Part shown: in pieces, positions 1-5,412 of the stretch
How positions within the stretch are numbered: position 1 is the first letter of the stretch
How the letters are laid out: each line of letters opens with the position of its first letter
From: Roseburia sp. CAG:303
GTDB lineage: Bacteria; Bacillota; Clostridia; Lachnospirales; Lachnospiraceae
Length of the DNA stretch: 6,969 nt
Assembly (NCBI GenBank): GCA_000437755.1
Contig: FR900144.1
Coordinates: forward strand, 12,136-19,104
Direction: 5' to 3'
Made by a program: the position numbers and the translations under genes
Notes under the pieces: model-generated
The model's input: only the letters and a program-made list of their open reading frames with translations
Databases searched by the model: none
Told to the model about the DNA's origin: nothing

Positions 1-1980
1 TCGGAAGAAAAGAGATTGAAAATCCGGAATGAAAGAGCTGATATAGAAGAAGTGTGCAGAAAGACAGAGATGCAGATTAATCAGTTAAGAAAGAATATAA
101 CCGAATACGAAAACAGGCAGCGGGAGTTTGAAAAGCTTTGCAGGAAGTATGAAGTATATGGAAAGGCAGTTATGAGTCTGAAAAGAATCCGGAATGAAAA
201 AGAGGAACTGTTAAAAGTGCAGAAACAGCTGACGGATTCGATGAAAGAAACGGAATTTGCAGTTCATACAATCACCGATAAGTTAAAACGGATTCAGGAG
301 CAGGAGAAATATCTGCGGAAAAAGAGAACAGAATATGAGACCTATGCAAAAATGGCAGAAAGTCAGAAAGCACAAAAGGGAATGGATACGGAAATTGCAA
401 AAACAGAGGCAGCATATCTGGCACTGACAAGGGAAATATCGGATTCTATAGAAGAATTGAAGAAAAGACAGGAATGGTTTTCAAGTCATATTGTACAGAA
501 AAAAAGAGAACTGGAGAAAAAGAACAGATATAAGATAGAAGAAAAGGAATATAAAAATCTTCTGTACTCAGAAGAACAGTATGACCATCTGGAAAACCGG
601 AAAGAACAGATTGAAAGAACACTGAATGATGCAAATGAAAATAATAACACACTTACGGGTAAGATAGAGATGATAAAGAATGAACTGAAACATGTTTATC
701 AGAACCTGAAAGAAAGTACAGGATATGAAGAGCCTGTTCCACGGAAAAATATTACAGATACGGAATTTGAAAAACGCATAAATTTTCGGAAACATGATTA
801 TACCCAGATGCAGACGGAAATAAAATCCATGCAGGAAAGAAAGCAGCAGTTATCTGTTTTTGCAGAGGGAATGACGGAATATGAGGATGAAAGCATTGAA
901 ACGGAAAATAAGCATGTAGAAGAAGTAAAACAGAGAATACCGGACATCGCAACGGTAGCATTGGATATTCTGGCAGCATATCAGAAAGAAAAAAAGAAGA
1001 AGAAAAATCAGATTTCAAAAGAAATGGTAAATATGCAGATACAGATATATGATAAGATACATGGAATCGCATCAAAAAGAGAGTATGCGGATGAATACTT
1101 TAAGAAAACATTTGACAGCCTGCTTGTGCAGACGAAACAGCCGCTCTATCTGTCGCAGCAGTTTGAAATAAACAGGATTTCCTATGAAAATCAGCTGGAG
1201 AAGCTGAAAATTGATCTGGCAGAAATGGATCAGGAGCAAAAAAATATCGAAGTTATGCTGGCTGAATATATCAGGCAGGTAAATAATAATATTGCCATGA
1301 TTGATAAAAATTCTACAATCACCATCAGAAACAGGACGGTTAAGATGTTAAAAATCCAGGTGCCAGACTGGGAAAGCGAGAAAGAACATTTCAGGCTCAG
1401 ACTGCATGATTATTTTGAAAATGTTTTAAAATCTGCGATTTATGTTGTTGAAAAAAATGAAAATCTCGGTGAGTACATAGGTAAGGCAATACTTACAAAG
1501 AGACTGTACGATGAGGTGGTCGGAATTGGGAATATCAGGATAAAACTTTATAAAATCGAGGAAGAACGGGAAGTGCCAATAACATGGGCACAGGTATCGG
1601 CAAATTCCGGAGGCGAAGGATTCTTATCGGCATTTGTTGTGCTTAGCTGCCTGTTAAGTTATATGCGAAGGGACGAAACAGATTTGTTCTCAAATGGAGA
1701 GGAAGGAAAAGTACTAATTATGGACAATCCATTTGCACAGACAAATGCGGAACATCTTTTAAAACCATTGATGGAAATGGCAAAAAAGACAAATACACAG
1801 TTAATTTGTCTGTCAGGTCTTGGTGGTGATTCGATATATAACCGGTTTGATAATATCTATGTATTAAAACTGGTAGATTCCGGTATACGCAAAGGAGTAC
1901 AGCGGATAGAAAGCAGACATATTAAAGGCGATGGAATAAGAGAAGTAGTGCCGTCTGAATTCAGGGTGGAACAGATATAA
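1..1980 (+). CDS. SMC/Rad50-like coiled-coil ATPase, C-terminal part (5' truncated by window)
   Basis: The frame is open from base 1 (SEEKRLKIRN...), so this is the last 659 codons of a larger protein. The TTG at 16 is not a credible start because it has no ribosome binding site. Numbering residues from position 16, about residues 1-230 and 255-425 are Lys/Glu/Gln-rich heptad-like helices. Breaks near EEPVPR (about 240) and RIPDI (about 308) could be elbow or hinge points. From about 430 a compact head begins, with an ABC signature SGGEG at 531-535 (bases 1606-1620). It is followed by a Walker B strand VLIMDNPFA at 566-574 (bases 1711-1737). The Walker A is not seen and should lie upstream. 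The architecture matches DNA-acting SMC, Rad50/SbcC and MukB/MksB/JetC-type ATPases, and I infer a chromosome-maintenance or DNA-defence role. Asn replaces the usual catalytic Glu. The exact family is not recognised. Confidence is high for the fold class and low for function. Confidence 0.8.
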   Translation, partial: SEEKRLKIRNERADIEEVCRKTEMQINQLRKNITEYENRQREFEKLCRKYEVYGKAVMSLKRIRNEKEELLKVQKQLTDSMKETEFAVHTITDKLKRIQEQEKYLRKKRTEYETYAKMAESQKAQKGMDTEIAKTEAAYLALTREISDSIEELKKRQEWFSSHIVQKKRELEKKNRYKIEEKEYKNLLYSEEQYDHLENRKEQIERTLNDANENNNTLTGKIEMIKNELKHVYQNLKESTGYEEPVPRKNITDTEFEKRINFRKHDYTQMQTEIKSMQERKQQLSVFAEGMTEYEDESIETENKHVEEVKQRIPDIATVALDILAAYQKEKKKKKNQISKEMVNMQIQIYDKIHGIASKREYADEYFKKTFDSLLVQTKQPLYLSQQFEINRISYENQLEKLKIDLAEMDQEQKNIEVMLAEYIRQVNNNIAMIDKNSTITIRNRTVKMLKIQVPDWESEKEHFRLRLHDYFENVLKSAIYVVEKNENLGEYIGKAILTKRLYDEVVGIGNIRIKLYKIEEEREVPITWAQVSANSGGEGFLSAFVVLSCLLSYMRRDETDLFSNGEEGKVLIMDNPFAQTNAEHLLKPLMEMAKKTNTQLICLSGLGGDSIYNRFDNIYVLKLVDSGIRKGVQRIESRHIKGDGIREVVPSEFRVEQI

Positions 1981-1996
1981 AAAATATATAAACTCC

Positions 1997-2025
1997 TTGA
2001 AATTGACGGAGGGTTGCAGTATAGT
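1997..2025 (+). promoter_or_regulatory. Candidate sigma-A promoter for the FUSC/CapA genes
   Basis: TTGAAA (1997-2002) and TATAGT (2020-2025) are separated by exactly 17 bp, each one mismatch from the sigma-A consensus. They lie 36 bp upstream of the FUSC-like ATG. The site sits right after the stop of the coiled-coil ATPase, so it would separate the envelope genes from that operon. I see no terminator hairpin between them, so read-through from upstream remains possible. The call rests on pattern only. Confidence 0.5.
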
Positions 2026-2035
2026 ACTCAATACT
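2018..2035. repeat. Short inverted repeat over the -10 region
   Basis: AGTAT (2018-2022) and ATACT (2031-2035) form an inverted repeat with an 8-bp centre that itself contains the palindrome AGTACT (2023-2028). It overlaps the candidate -10 hexamer, the place where a repressor operator would be expected. Arms of 5 bp in AT-rich DNA can arise by chance, so this is only a possible operator. Confidence 0.2.
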
Positions 2036-2045
2036 TTGAAGAAAC

Positions 2046-2051
2046 AGGAGG
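2046..2051 (+). promoter_or_regulatory. Ribosome binding site for the FUSC-like gene
   Basis: A perfect AGGAGG lies 9 nt before the ATG at 2061. It fixes this start over later in-frame ATG codons. Confidence 0.8.
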
Positions 2052-2060
2052 AAAATTAAG

Positions 2061-3113
2061 ATGACATTTTATCAGGAACTACAGTTAAGTTCAACAGGTT
2101 CAAAGCAGTTGATAAAGAGAACAACGGATCCGAAAGAGAAGAGGCGGCATATACTGATTTACAATTTCAAAGTATATCTGGTGATGGCTTTTTGCGTGGC
2201 GGTTGTTACTTTGTACAGCAAACTTACGGGAAATGCAAACAGTGTAGTGGGAGTAACGGTTCTTCTGGCATTGCTGGTGCTGCGCCAGGCTGATTTTGGA
2301 ATCCGGACGAGTCACGGCCTGTTCTGCATTGCTGGCATTTTTGGAATATTGATGACAGGACCGGCATTGGCAAACAGGGTGTCACCATTTGGTGCATTGC
2401 TGGTAAATCTGGTCTGTATTATGCTGTTAATGATTCTGGGATGCCACAATGTCATTATGTACAATCACTCAACCTTTGTGCTGGGATATCTGCTGCTTTT
2501 CGGATATGATGTGACGGGAAAGGACTATCTGTACCGGGTTCTGGGGCTGGCAGCAGGAATGGTTATCTGTATGGCAGTTTTTTACAAAAACCAGAAGAAA
2601 CGTCCATATCGCAGGACATTTTTGGATTTGTTCCGGGAATTTAATTTGCACTCGGCAAGAAACCTGTGGTATATCAAACTGACAGTTATTGTTTCCAGTG
2701 CAATGTTTCTGGTATCTGCACTGGGACTGCCAAGAGCCATGTGGGCAGGAATTGCCTGTATGTCGATATGCCTGCCGTTTACGGAAGACTGTGGCACAAG
2801 AGCAGAGGACAGAGGGCTGTTTAACCTTGTAGGATGTGCATTGTTTCTGGTATTATACCTGATTCTTCCGGAATCCATGTATAGTCTGATAGGCATTATC
2901 GGAGGAATCGGTGTTGGTTATTCGGCAGGTTACCGCTGGCAGACTGCATTTAATACATTCGGGGCGTTGGCGATTGCATCTTCGCTTTTTGGAATGCCGT
3001 TTGCGTTGGCGCTCCGTGCAGGGATAAATATTACAGCATCTTTGTATACCATGGTATGCAATCGTGTCATTGATACATTGCACCTGTATGTACAGAAAAT
3101 ATGTGAAGAATAG
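2061..3113 (+). CDS. FUSC-like integral membrane protein
   Basis: This is a 350-residue polytopic membrane protein. It opens with a basic cytoplasmic segment (residues 1-33). About six hydrophobic helices follow (roughly 34-52, 59-75, 86-105, 110-126, 136-148, 157-174). A basic linker (175-200, KNQKKRPYRR) leads to a second set of about five or six helices (204-222, 226-240, 252-270, 274-290, 297-330). The second half opens with PRAMWAGIACMSICLPF (224-240) and an RAEDRG stretch (247-252). This matches the pattern of the FUSC/aromatic-acid-exporter-like superfamily, in which two similar membrane halves are joined by a cytoplasmic part. Some family members export aromatic acids such as fusaric acid or p-hydroxybenzoate. 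The substrate cannot be told here, and the large cytoplasmic domain of classical members is missing. The gene is probably co-transcribed with the CapA-like gene 9 nt downstream. The family call is fairly sure; the transport role is inferred. Confidence 0.7.
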   Translation: MTFYQELQLSSTGSKQLIKRTTDPKEKRRHILIYNFKVYLVMAFCVAVVTLYSKLTGNANSVVGVTVLLALLVLRQADFGIRTSHGLFCIAGIFGILMTGPALANRVSPFGALLVNLVCIMLLMILGCHNVIMYNHSTFVLGYLLLFGYDVTGKDYLYRVLGLAAGMVICMAVFYKNQKKRPYRRTFLDLFREFNLHSARNLWYIKLTVIVSSAMFLVSALGLPRAMWAGIACMSICLPFTEDCGTRAEDRGLFNLVGCALFLVLYLILPESMYSLIGIIGGIGVGYSAGYRWQTAFNTFGALAIASSLFGMPFALALRAGINITASLYTMVCNRVIDTLHLYVQKICEE

Positions 3114-3122
3114 GGAGAATGG

Positions 3123-4400
3123 ATGAAGAAAAAGAGAAATTATGTTATAGTACTCATTTTCACATTGCTGCTATGTGGCTGTGGAAAAAGTACTATAAAA
3201 GAAACAGAAGATAACAGTACAGGGACAGAAAATCCTGTCACGCAGGAAACGACAGTGCAGGAAAATCAGGCGGAAGAAAGTACGGAGCCGGATAGCGAAG
3301 TGGTGCAGGAAGTTATGGCAGAGCCGGAGCCACAGGAACTGTCACTGATTATGGTGGGCGATGTATTGCTGCATGACAGGGTGGAGGAATCCGCACAGCA
3401 GGAAGACGGCAGCTATGATTTTACGGCATTGTTTTCCAATACCGGGGGAATGATAAGCGCCGCGGATCTGGCGATTGTAAACCAGGAGGTAATCATAGGC
3501 GGAGAGGGGCTGGGAATATCAGGTTATCCCGCCTTTAATGCCCCATATGCCATAGGAGATGCACTGGCTGCGGCAGGATTCGATATTATCGCGGCAGGAT
3601 TCGATATTATCTGCCATGGAACAAATCATGCCTTGGATAAGGGAAAAACCGGACTGTTAAACTGTATACAGTTCTGGAGAACAAATTATCCGCAGATAGG
3701 AATACTGGGAATTCACGACAGTCAGGAGGACAGGGACAGCCTGTATATATATGAGAAAAACGGAATCCGTGTGGCAGTATTAAATTATACTTATGGAACA
3801 AATGGAATCAGCCTGCCGGCAGGTATGCCGTATGCGGTGGATTTGCTGGAGGAAGAACAGGTCGTGGAGGATATCCGCAGGGCGGAGGAAGCAGCTGACT
3901 TTACAATTGTGTGTCCGCACTGGGGAACGGAATATGAATTAACTCCTTCGGAGGAACAGGAAGCATGGACTGAGATTTTTCTGCGGGAAGGTGTGGATCT
4001 GGTACTTGGCACACATCCCCATGTGATCGAACCGGTGGAATGGGTTACAGACGAAGAAACAGGACATAAAATGTTAGTTTATTATTCGATTGGGAATTAT
4101 GTCAACTGGACTTCTGGAATGGGGAATGGTGTTTCCGACCGTATGGTCGGCGGAATGGCAGAGGTTACCCTGACGAAACAGGAAGCAGAGACGGAAAATT
4201 CCGTGGAAATCACGGACTATCATGTCACTGCACTTGTCAGCCATGTGCAGTCCGGCAGAAACCAGGTCACTGTATATCCGCTGGCAGGGTATTCGCAGGA
4301 GCTTGCAGACCGGAACGAGATTACAGAGCAGGACAGCAGTTTTTCTTATGAATACTGTGTGAATCTCTGTAATCGTGTATGGGGAAACCTGTGGAGATAG
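3123..4400 (+). CDS. CapA-family (PgsA/CapA-like) lipoprotein with metallophosphatase-like domain
   Basis: This is a 425-residue protein with a lipoprotein signal: basic MKKKR, a hydrophobic core, and lipobox LCGC with the lipidated Cys at residue 20. A Glu/Thr/Gln-rich tether (21-70) holds the domain off the outer membrane face. The CapA domain (about 72-375) shows MVGDVLLH (77-84), VNQE (119-122), TNHALDKG (167-174), PHWGTEYE (265-272), GTHPHVIEP (296-304) and YYSIGNY (320-326). These are the Asp/His/Asn positions of the calcineurin-like phosphoesterase fold used by this family. CapA/PgsA proteins take part in poly-gamma-glutamate capsule handling in Bacillus. No capB, capC or other capsule genes are present here, so the substrate is unknown. 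The ATG follows AGGGAG (3112-3117) by 5 nt and lies 9 nt after the FUSC-like stop. A 7-residue duplication (150-156 and 157-163) directly precedes the TNH motif and may affect folding. Confidence 0.85.
   Translation: MKKKRNYVIVLIFTLLLCGCGKSTIKETEDNSTGTENPVTQETTVQENQAEESTEPDSEVVQEVMAEPEPQELSLIMVGDVLLHDRVEESAQQEDGSYDFTALFSNTGGMISAADLAIVNQEVIIGGEGLGISGYPAFNAPYAIGDALAAAGFDIIAAGFDIICHGTNHALDKGKTGLLNCIQFWRTNYPQIGILGIHDSQEDRDSLYIYEKNGIRVAVLNYTYGTNGISLPAGMPYAVDLLEEEQVVEDIRRAEEAADFTIVCPHWGTEYELTPSEEQEAWTEIFLREGVDLVLGTHPHVIEPVEWVTDEETGHKMLVYYSIGNYVNWTSGMGNGVSDRMVGGMAEVTLTKQEAETENSVEITDYHVTALVSHVQSGRNQVTVYPLAGYSQELADRNEITEQDSSFSYEYCVNLCNRVWGNLWR
3570..3611 (+). repeat. Perfect 21-bp tandem duplication inside the CapA-like gene
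   Basis: Bases 3570-3590 and 3591-3611 are identical 21-bp units (starting GCGGCAGG, ending ATTATC) with no spacer. They are in frame and codon-aligned, so the protein reads AAGFDII twice (residues 150-156 and 157-163). The flanking bases differ (3569 T versus 3590 C; 3591 G versus 3612 T), so the repeat is exactly two units. In CapA-family proteins a single AGFD-type strand normally leads straight into the (N/T)NH metal-site motif, so one unit looks like an insertion. Confidence 0.97.
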
Positions 4401-4412
4401 AAGATAGGCAAA

Positions 4413-4418
4413 GGAAGG
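4413..4418 (+). promoter_or_regulatory. Ribosome binding site for the DNA glycosylase gene
   Basis: GGAAGG lies 7 nt before the ATG at 4426, in the 25-nt gap after the CapA-like stop. The next in-frame ATG lies well inside the conserved domain, so this start is preferred. Confidence 0.6.
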
Positions 4419-4425
4419 AATATCC

Positions 4426-4938
4426 ATGAAAGAGAAGGAAAAAAAACAATATACACACATCATCCACCCATTTCCACCTTTATATGACAGCGAATCAGAG
4501 ATATTGATTCTTGGCAGTTTCCCTTCTGTGAAGTCAAGAGAACAAAAGTTCTTTTATGGACATAAGCAGAACCGATTCTGGAAGGTAATGGCGGCGGTGC
4601 TTGAAACCGCTGTGCCGGAGACCATAGAAGAGAAAAAAAAGATGCTGTACAGACATCATATCGCATTATGGGATAGTATATACAGCTGTGACATTATCGG
4701 TTCAAGCGACAGCAGTATTAAAAATGCTGTGCCAACTGATCTCGGACAGATCATAACGGGATCAAAGATAAGAAAGATATTCTGTAACGGTGCCGCATCC
4801 GGCATCTGTTTTAAAAAATATCAGGAAAAGGAACTGCAGATTACGGCAGATATACTGCCCTCCACAAGTCCGGCAAATGCTGCATATTCCCTGGAAAAAC
4901 TGATTTCCATATGGAGAAAGATAAAGGAGGAATCATGA
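4426..4938 (+). CDS. Hypoxanthine (deoxyinosine) DNA glycosylase, uracil-DNA glycosylase superfamily
   Basis: This is a 170-residue single-domain protein, the usual full length for the HDG (family 6) branch of the uracil-DNA glycosylase superfamily. These enzymes excise hypoxanthine, formed by adenine deamination, and so start base-excision repair in the cytoplasm. Visible hallmarks are an opening HPFPPLYD segment (14-21) and strand ILILGSFPS (26-34). The active-site loop runs SREQKFFYGHKQNRFW (37-52). ALWDSIYSCDIIGSSDSSIKN (80-100) is the substrate-pocket region, and the C-terminal DNA-binding loop is LPSTSPANA (144-152), equivalent to the leucine/HPSP loop of other UDGs. All core motifs appear intact. 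The stop overlaps the next start as ATGA, so the following small protein is probably translationally coupled. The family call is firm from these motifs; substrate preference is taken from the family and is not visible in the sequence. Confidence 0.88.
   Translation: MKEKEKKQYTHIIHPFPPLYDSESEILILGSFPSVKSREQKFFYGHKQNRFWKVMAAVLETAVPETIEEKKKMLYRHHIALWDSIYSCDIIGSSDSSIKNAVPTDLGQIITGSKIRKIFCNGAASGICFKKYQEKELQITADILPSTSPANAAYSLEKLISIWRKIKEES
4923..4930 (+). promoter_or_regulatory. Ribosome binding site that sets the start of the 95-residue protein
   Basis: AAAGGAGG lies inside the glycosylase coding sequence, 4 nt before the ATG at 4935. An earlier in-frame ATG at 4911 has no such site upstream, and using it would translate through this one. 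The 4935 start is therefore preferred. Confidence 0.7.
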
Positions 4939-5222
4939 AAGAAAAGTCGCGGGTCAGCAGTCAGCTCTATGAAATTATGCTGCAGAGAGGTTATCCGGAA
5001 GAATTCTGTGATCTTATTACCCAAAATCTGAATACAGATTTTACGGCACAGAGGATGATTGGATATTTATATCATTACGAGCATCCGCCGGCAGAGGAAA
5101 TCGCAGATGAAATGATTAGCATTTTAAGTGACAGAAACCGAATCATGGAGAAAAAAGAGTTAGAGGAGACAAACCGCAGATGGAATGAATTCCTGATGCA
5201 TGGGTTTGATGAGGAAAATTAA
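4935..5222 (+). CDS. Small hypothetical protein translationally coupled to the glycosylase
   Basis: This is a 95-residue soluble protein that I do not recognise as a named family. It has no signal peptide, membrane segment or Cys/His metal cluster. It appears almost wholly helical. Helix 1 is around SSQLYEIMLQRG (8-19), followed by a YPEEFCDLITQNL segment (20-32). A central AQRMIGYLYHY (37-47) comes next, then PPAEEIADEMISILSDRNRIMEKKELEETNRRWNEFL (50-86), the last part of which is strongly charged and amphipathic. The start at 4935 forms an ATGA overlap with the glycosylase stop, which implies coupled translation and similar amounts of both proteins. That suggests, without proving, a role linked to the glycosylase or to DNA repair. 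An alternative start at 4911 would add eight residues but overlaps more and lacks a ribosome binding site. The protein is very likely real; its function is unknown. Confidence 0.75.
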   Translation: MKEKSRVSSQLYEIMLQRGYPEEFCDLITQNLNTDFTAQRMIGYLYHYEHPPAEEIADEMISILSDRNRIMEKKELEETNRRWNEFLMHGFDEEN

Positions 5223-5261
5223 AAAAAGTCAGTGGTATGGTAAGAAAGTCCGAAAAATTAC

Positions 5262-5290
5262 TTGACAGTGAAAAGGATATGGTTTATTTA
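5262..5290 (+). promoter_or_regulatory. Possible sigma-A promoter for the MATE gene
   Basis: TTGACA at 5262-5267 matches the -35 consensus exactly. At 17 bp spacing lies TATTTA (5285-5290), a weak -10 match. A better-looking TATATT (5289-5294) sits at 21 bp, too far for normal spacing. It would give a leader of roughly 115 nt before the TTG start. The -35 is convincing; the -10 is uncertain. Confidence 0.35.
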
Positions 5291-5398
5291 TATTCTGAAC
5301 AGAAAAAGAATGTTTATCAGAACAATAGTGGAAGTCCGTGAAAAAGAGAAAACAGGAATGAGAATCCGCTTACGATATGCTGGTCTGATAATAAGGAA

Positions 5399-5404
5399 AG
5401 AAGG
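5399..5404 (+). promoter_or_regulatory. Ribosome binding site supporting the TTG start of the MATE gene
   Basis: AGAAGG lies 8 nt before the TTG at 5413. The first in-frame ATG codons (5440 and 5458) have no comparable site at suitable distance, so TTG is the more likely start. Confidence 0.6.
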
Positions 5405-5412
5405 TTAGACTT

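Larger units (their letters stand above)
5223..5412. other. 190-bp AT-rich intergenic region before the MATE gene
   Basis: The stretch holds a perfect -35 hexamer (TTGACA) and, near its end, the ribosome binding site of the MATE gene. A 34-codon reading frame (5237-5341) has no ribosome binding site and is not called. I see no strong hairpin, terminator, riboswitch or tRNA. The heptamer AAGTCCG occurs twice (5246-5252 and 5332-5338), 86 bp apart, too short to mean much. The region probably serves as the leader of the MATE transcription unit. Confidence 0.5.

Noticed and set aside
16..18. TTG at 16 as the true start of the coiled-coil ATPase
   Set aside because: The frame is open to base 1, there is no ribosome binding site, and the protein would lack the N-terminal Walker A half of its ATPase head.
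446..1075. Open frames of 68-107 codons on the minus strand opposite the coiled-coil ATPase
   Set aside because: They are Phe/Leu/Ser-rich antisense images of Lys/Glu codons, lack ribosome binding sites, and overlap each other in different frames.
1981..2060. A terminator after the coiled-coil ATPase
   Set aside because: No GC-rich hairpin followed by a T-run is visible; the short inverted repeat there has only 5-bp arms and no U-tract.
4074..4463. A 129-codon minus-strand frame over the CapA 3' end and the glycosylase start
   Set aside because: It runs antisense across two well-supported genes and the gap between them, with no initiation signal and no recognisable protein pattern.
4911..4934. 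An upstream ATG giving a 103-residue version of the coupled small protein
   Set aside because: There is no ribosome binding site before 4911, whereas AAAGGAGG sits just before 4935 and gives the classical ATGA overlap.
5246..5338. AAGTCCG direct repeats in the MATE leader
   Set aside because: Seven-base matches 86 bp apart are expected by chance, and neither copy is palindromic or placed like an operator pair.
5237..5341. A 34-codon reading frame (MVRKSEKLLDSEKD...) in the gap before the MATE gene
   Set aside because: It has no ribosome binding site, overlaps the candidate promoter, and its length is expected by chance in AT-rich DNA. It would deserve revisiting only if conserved in relatives.
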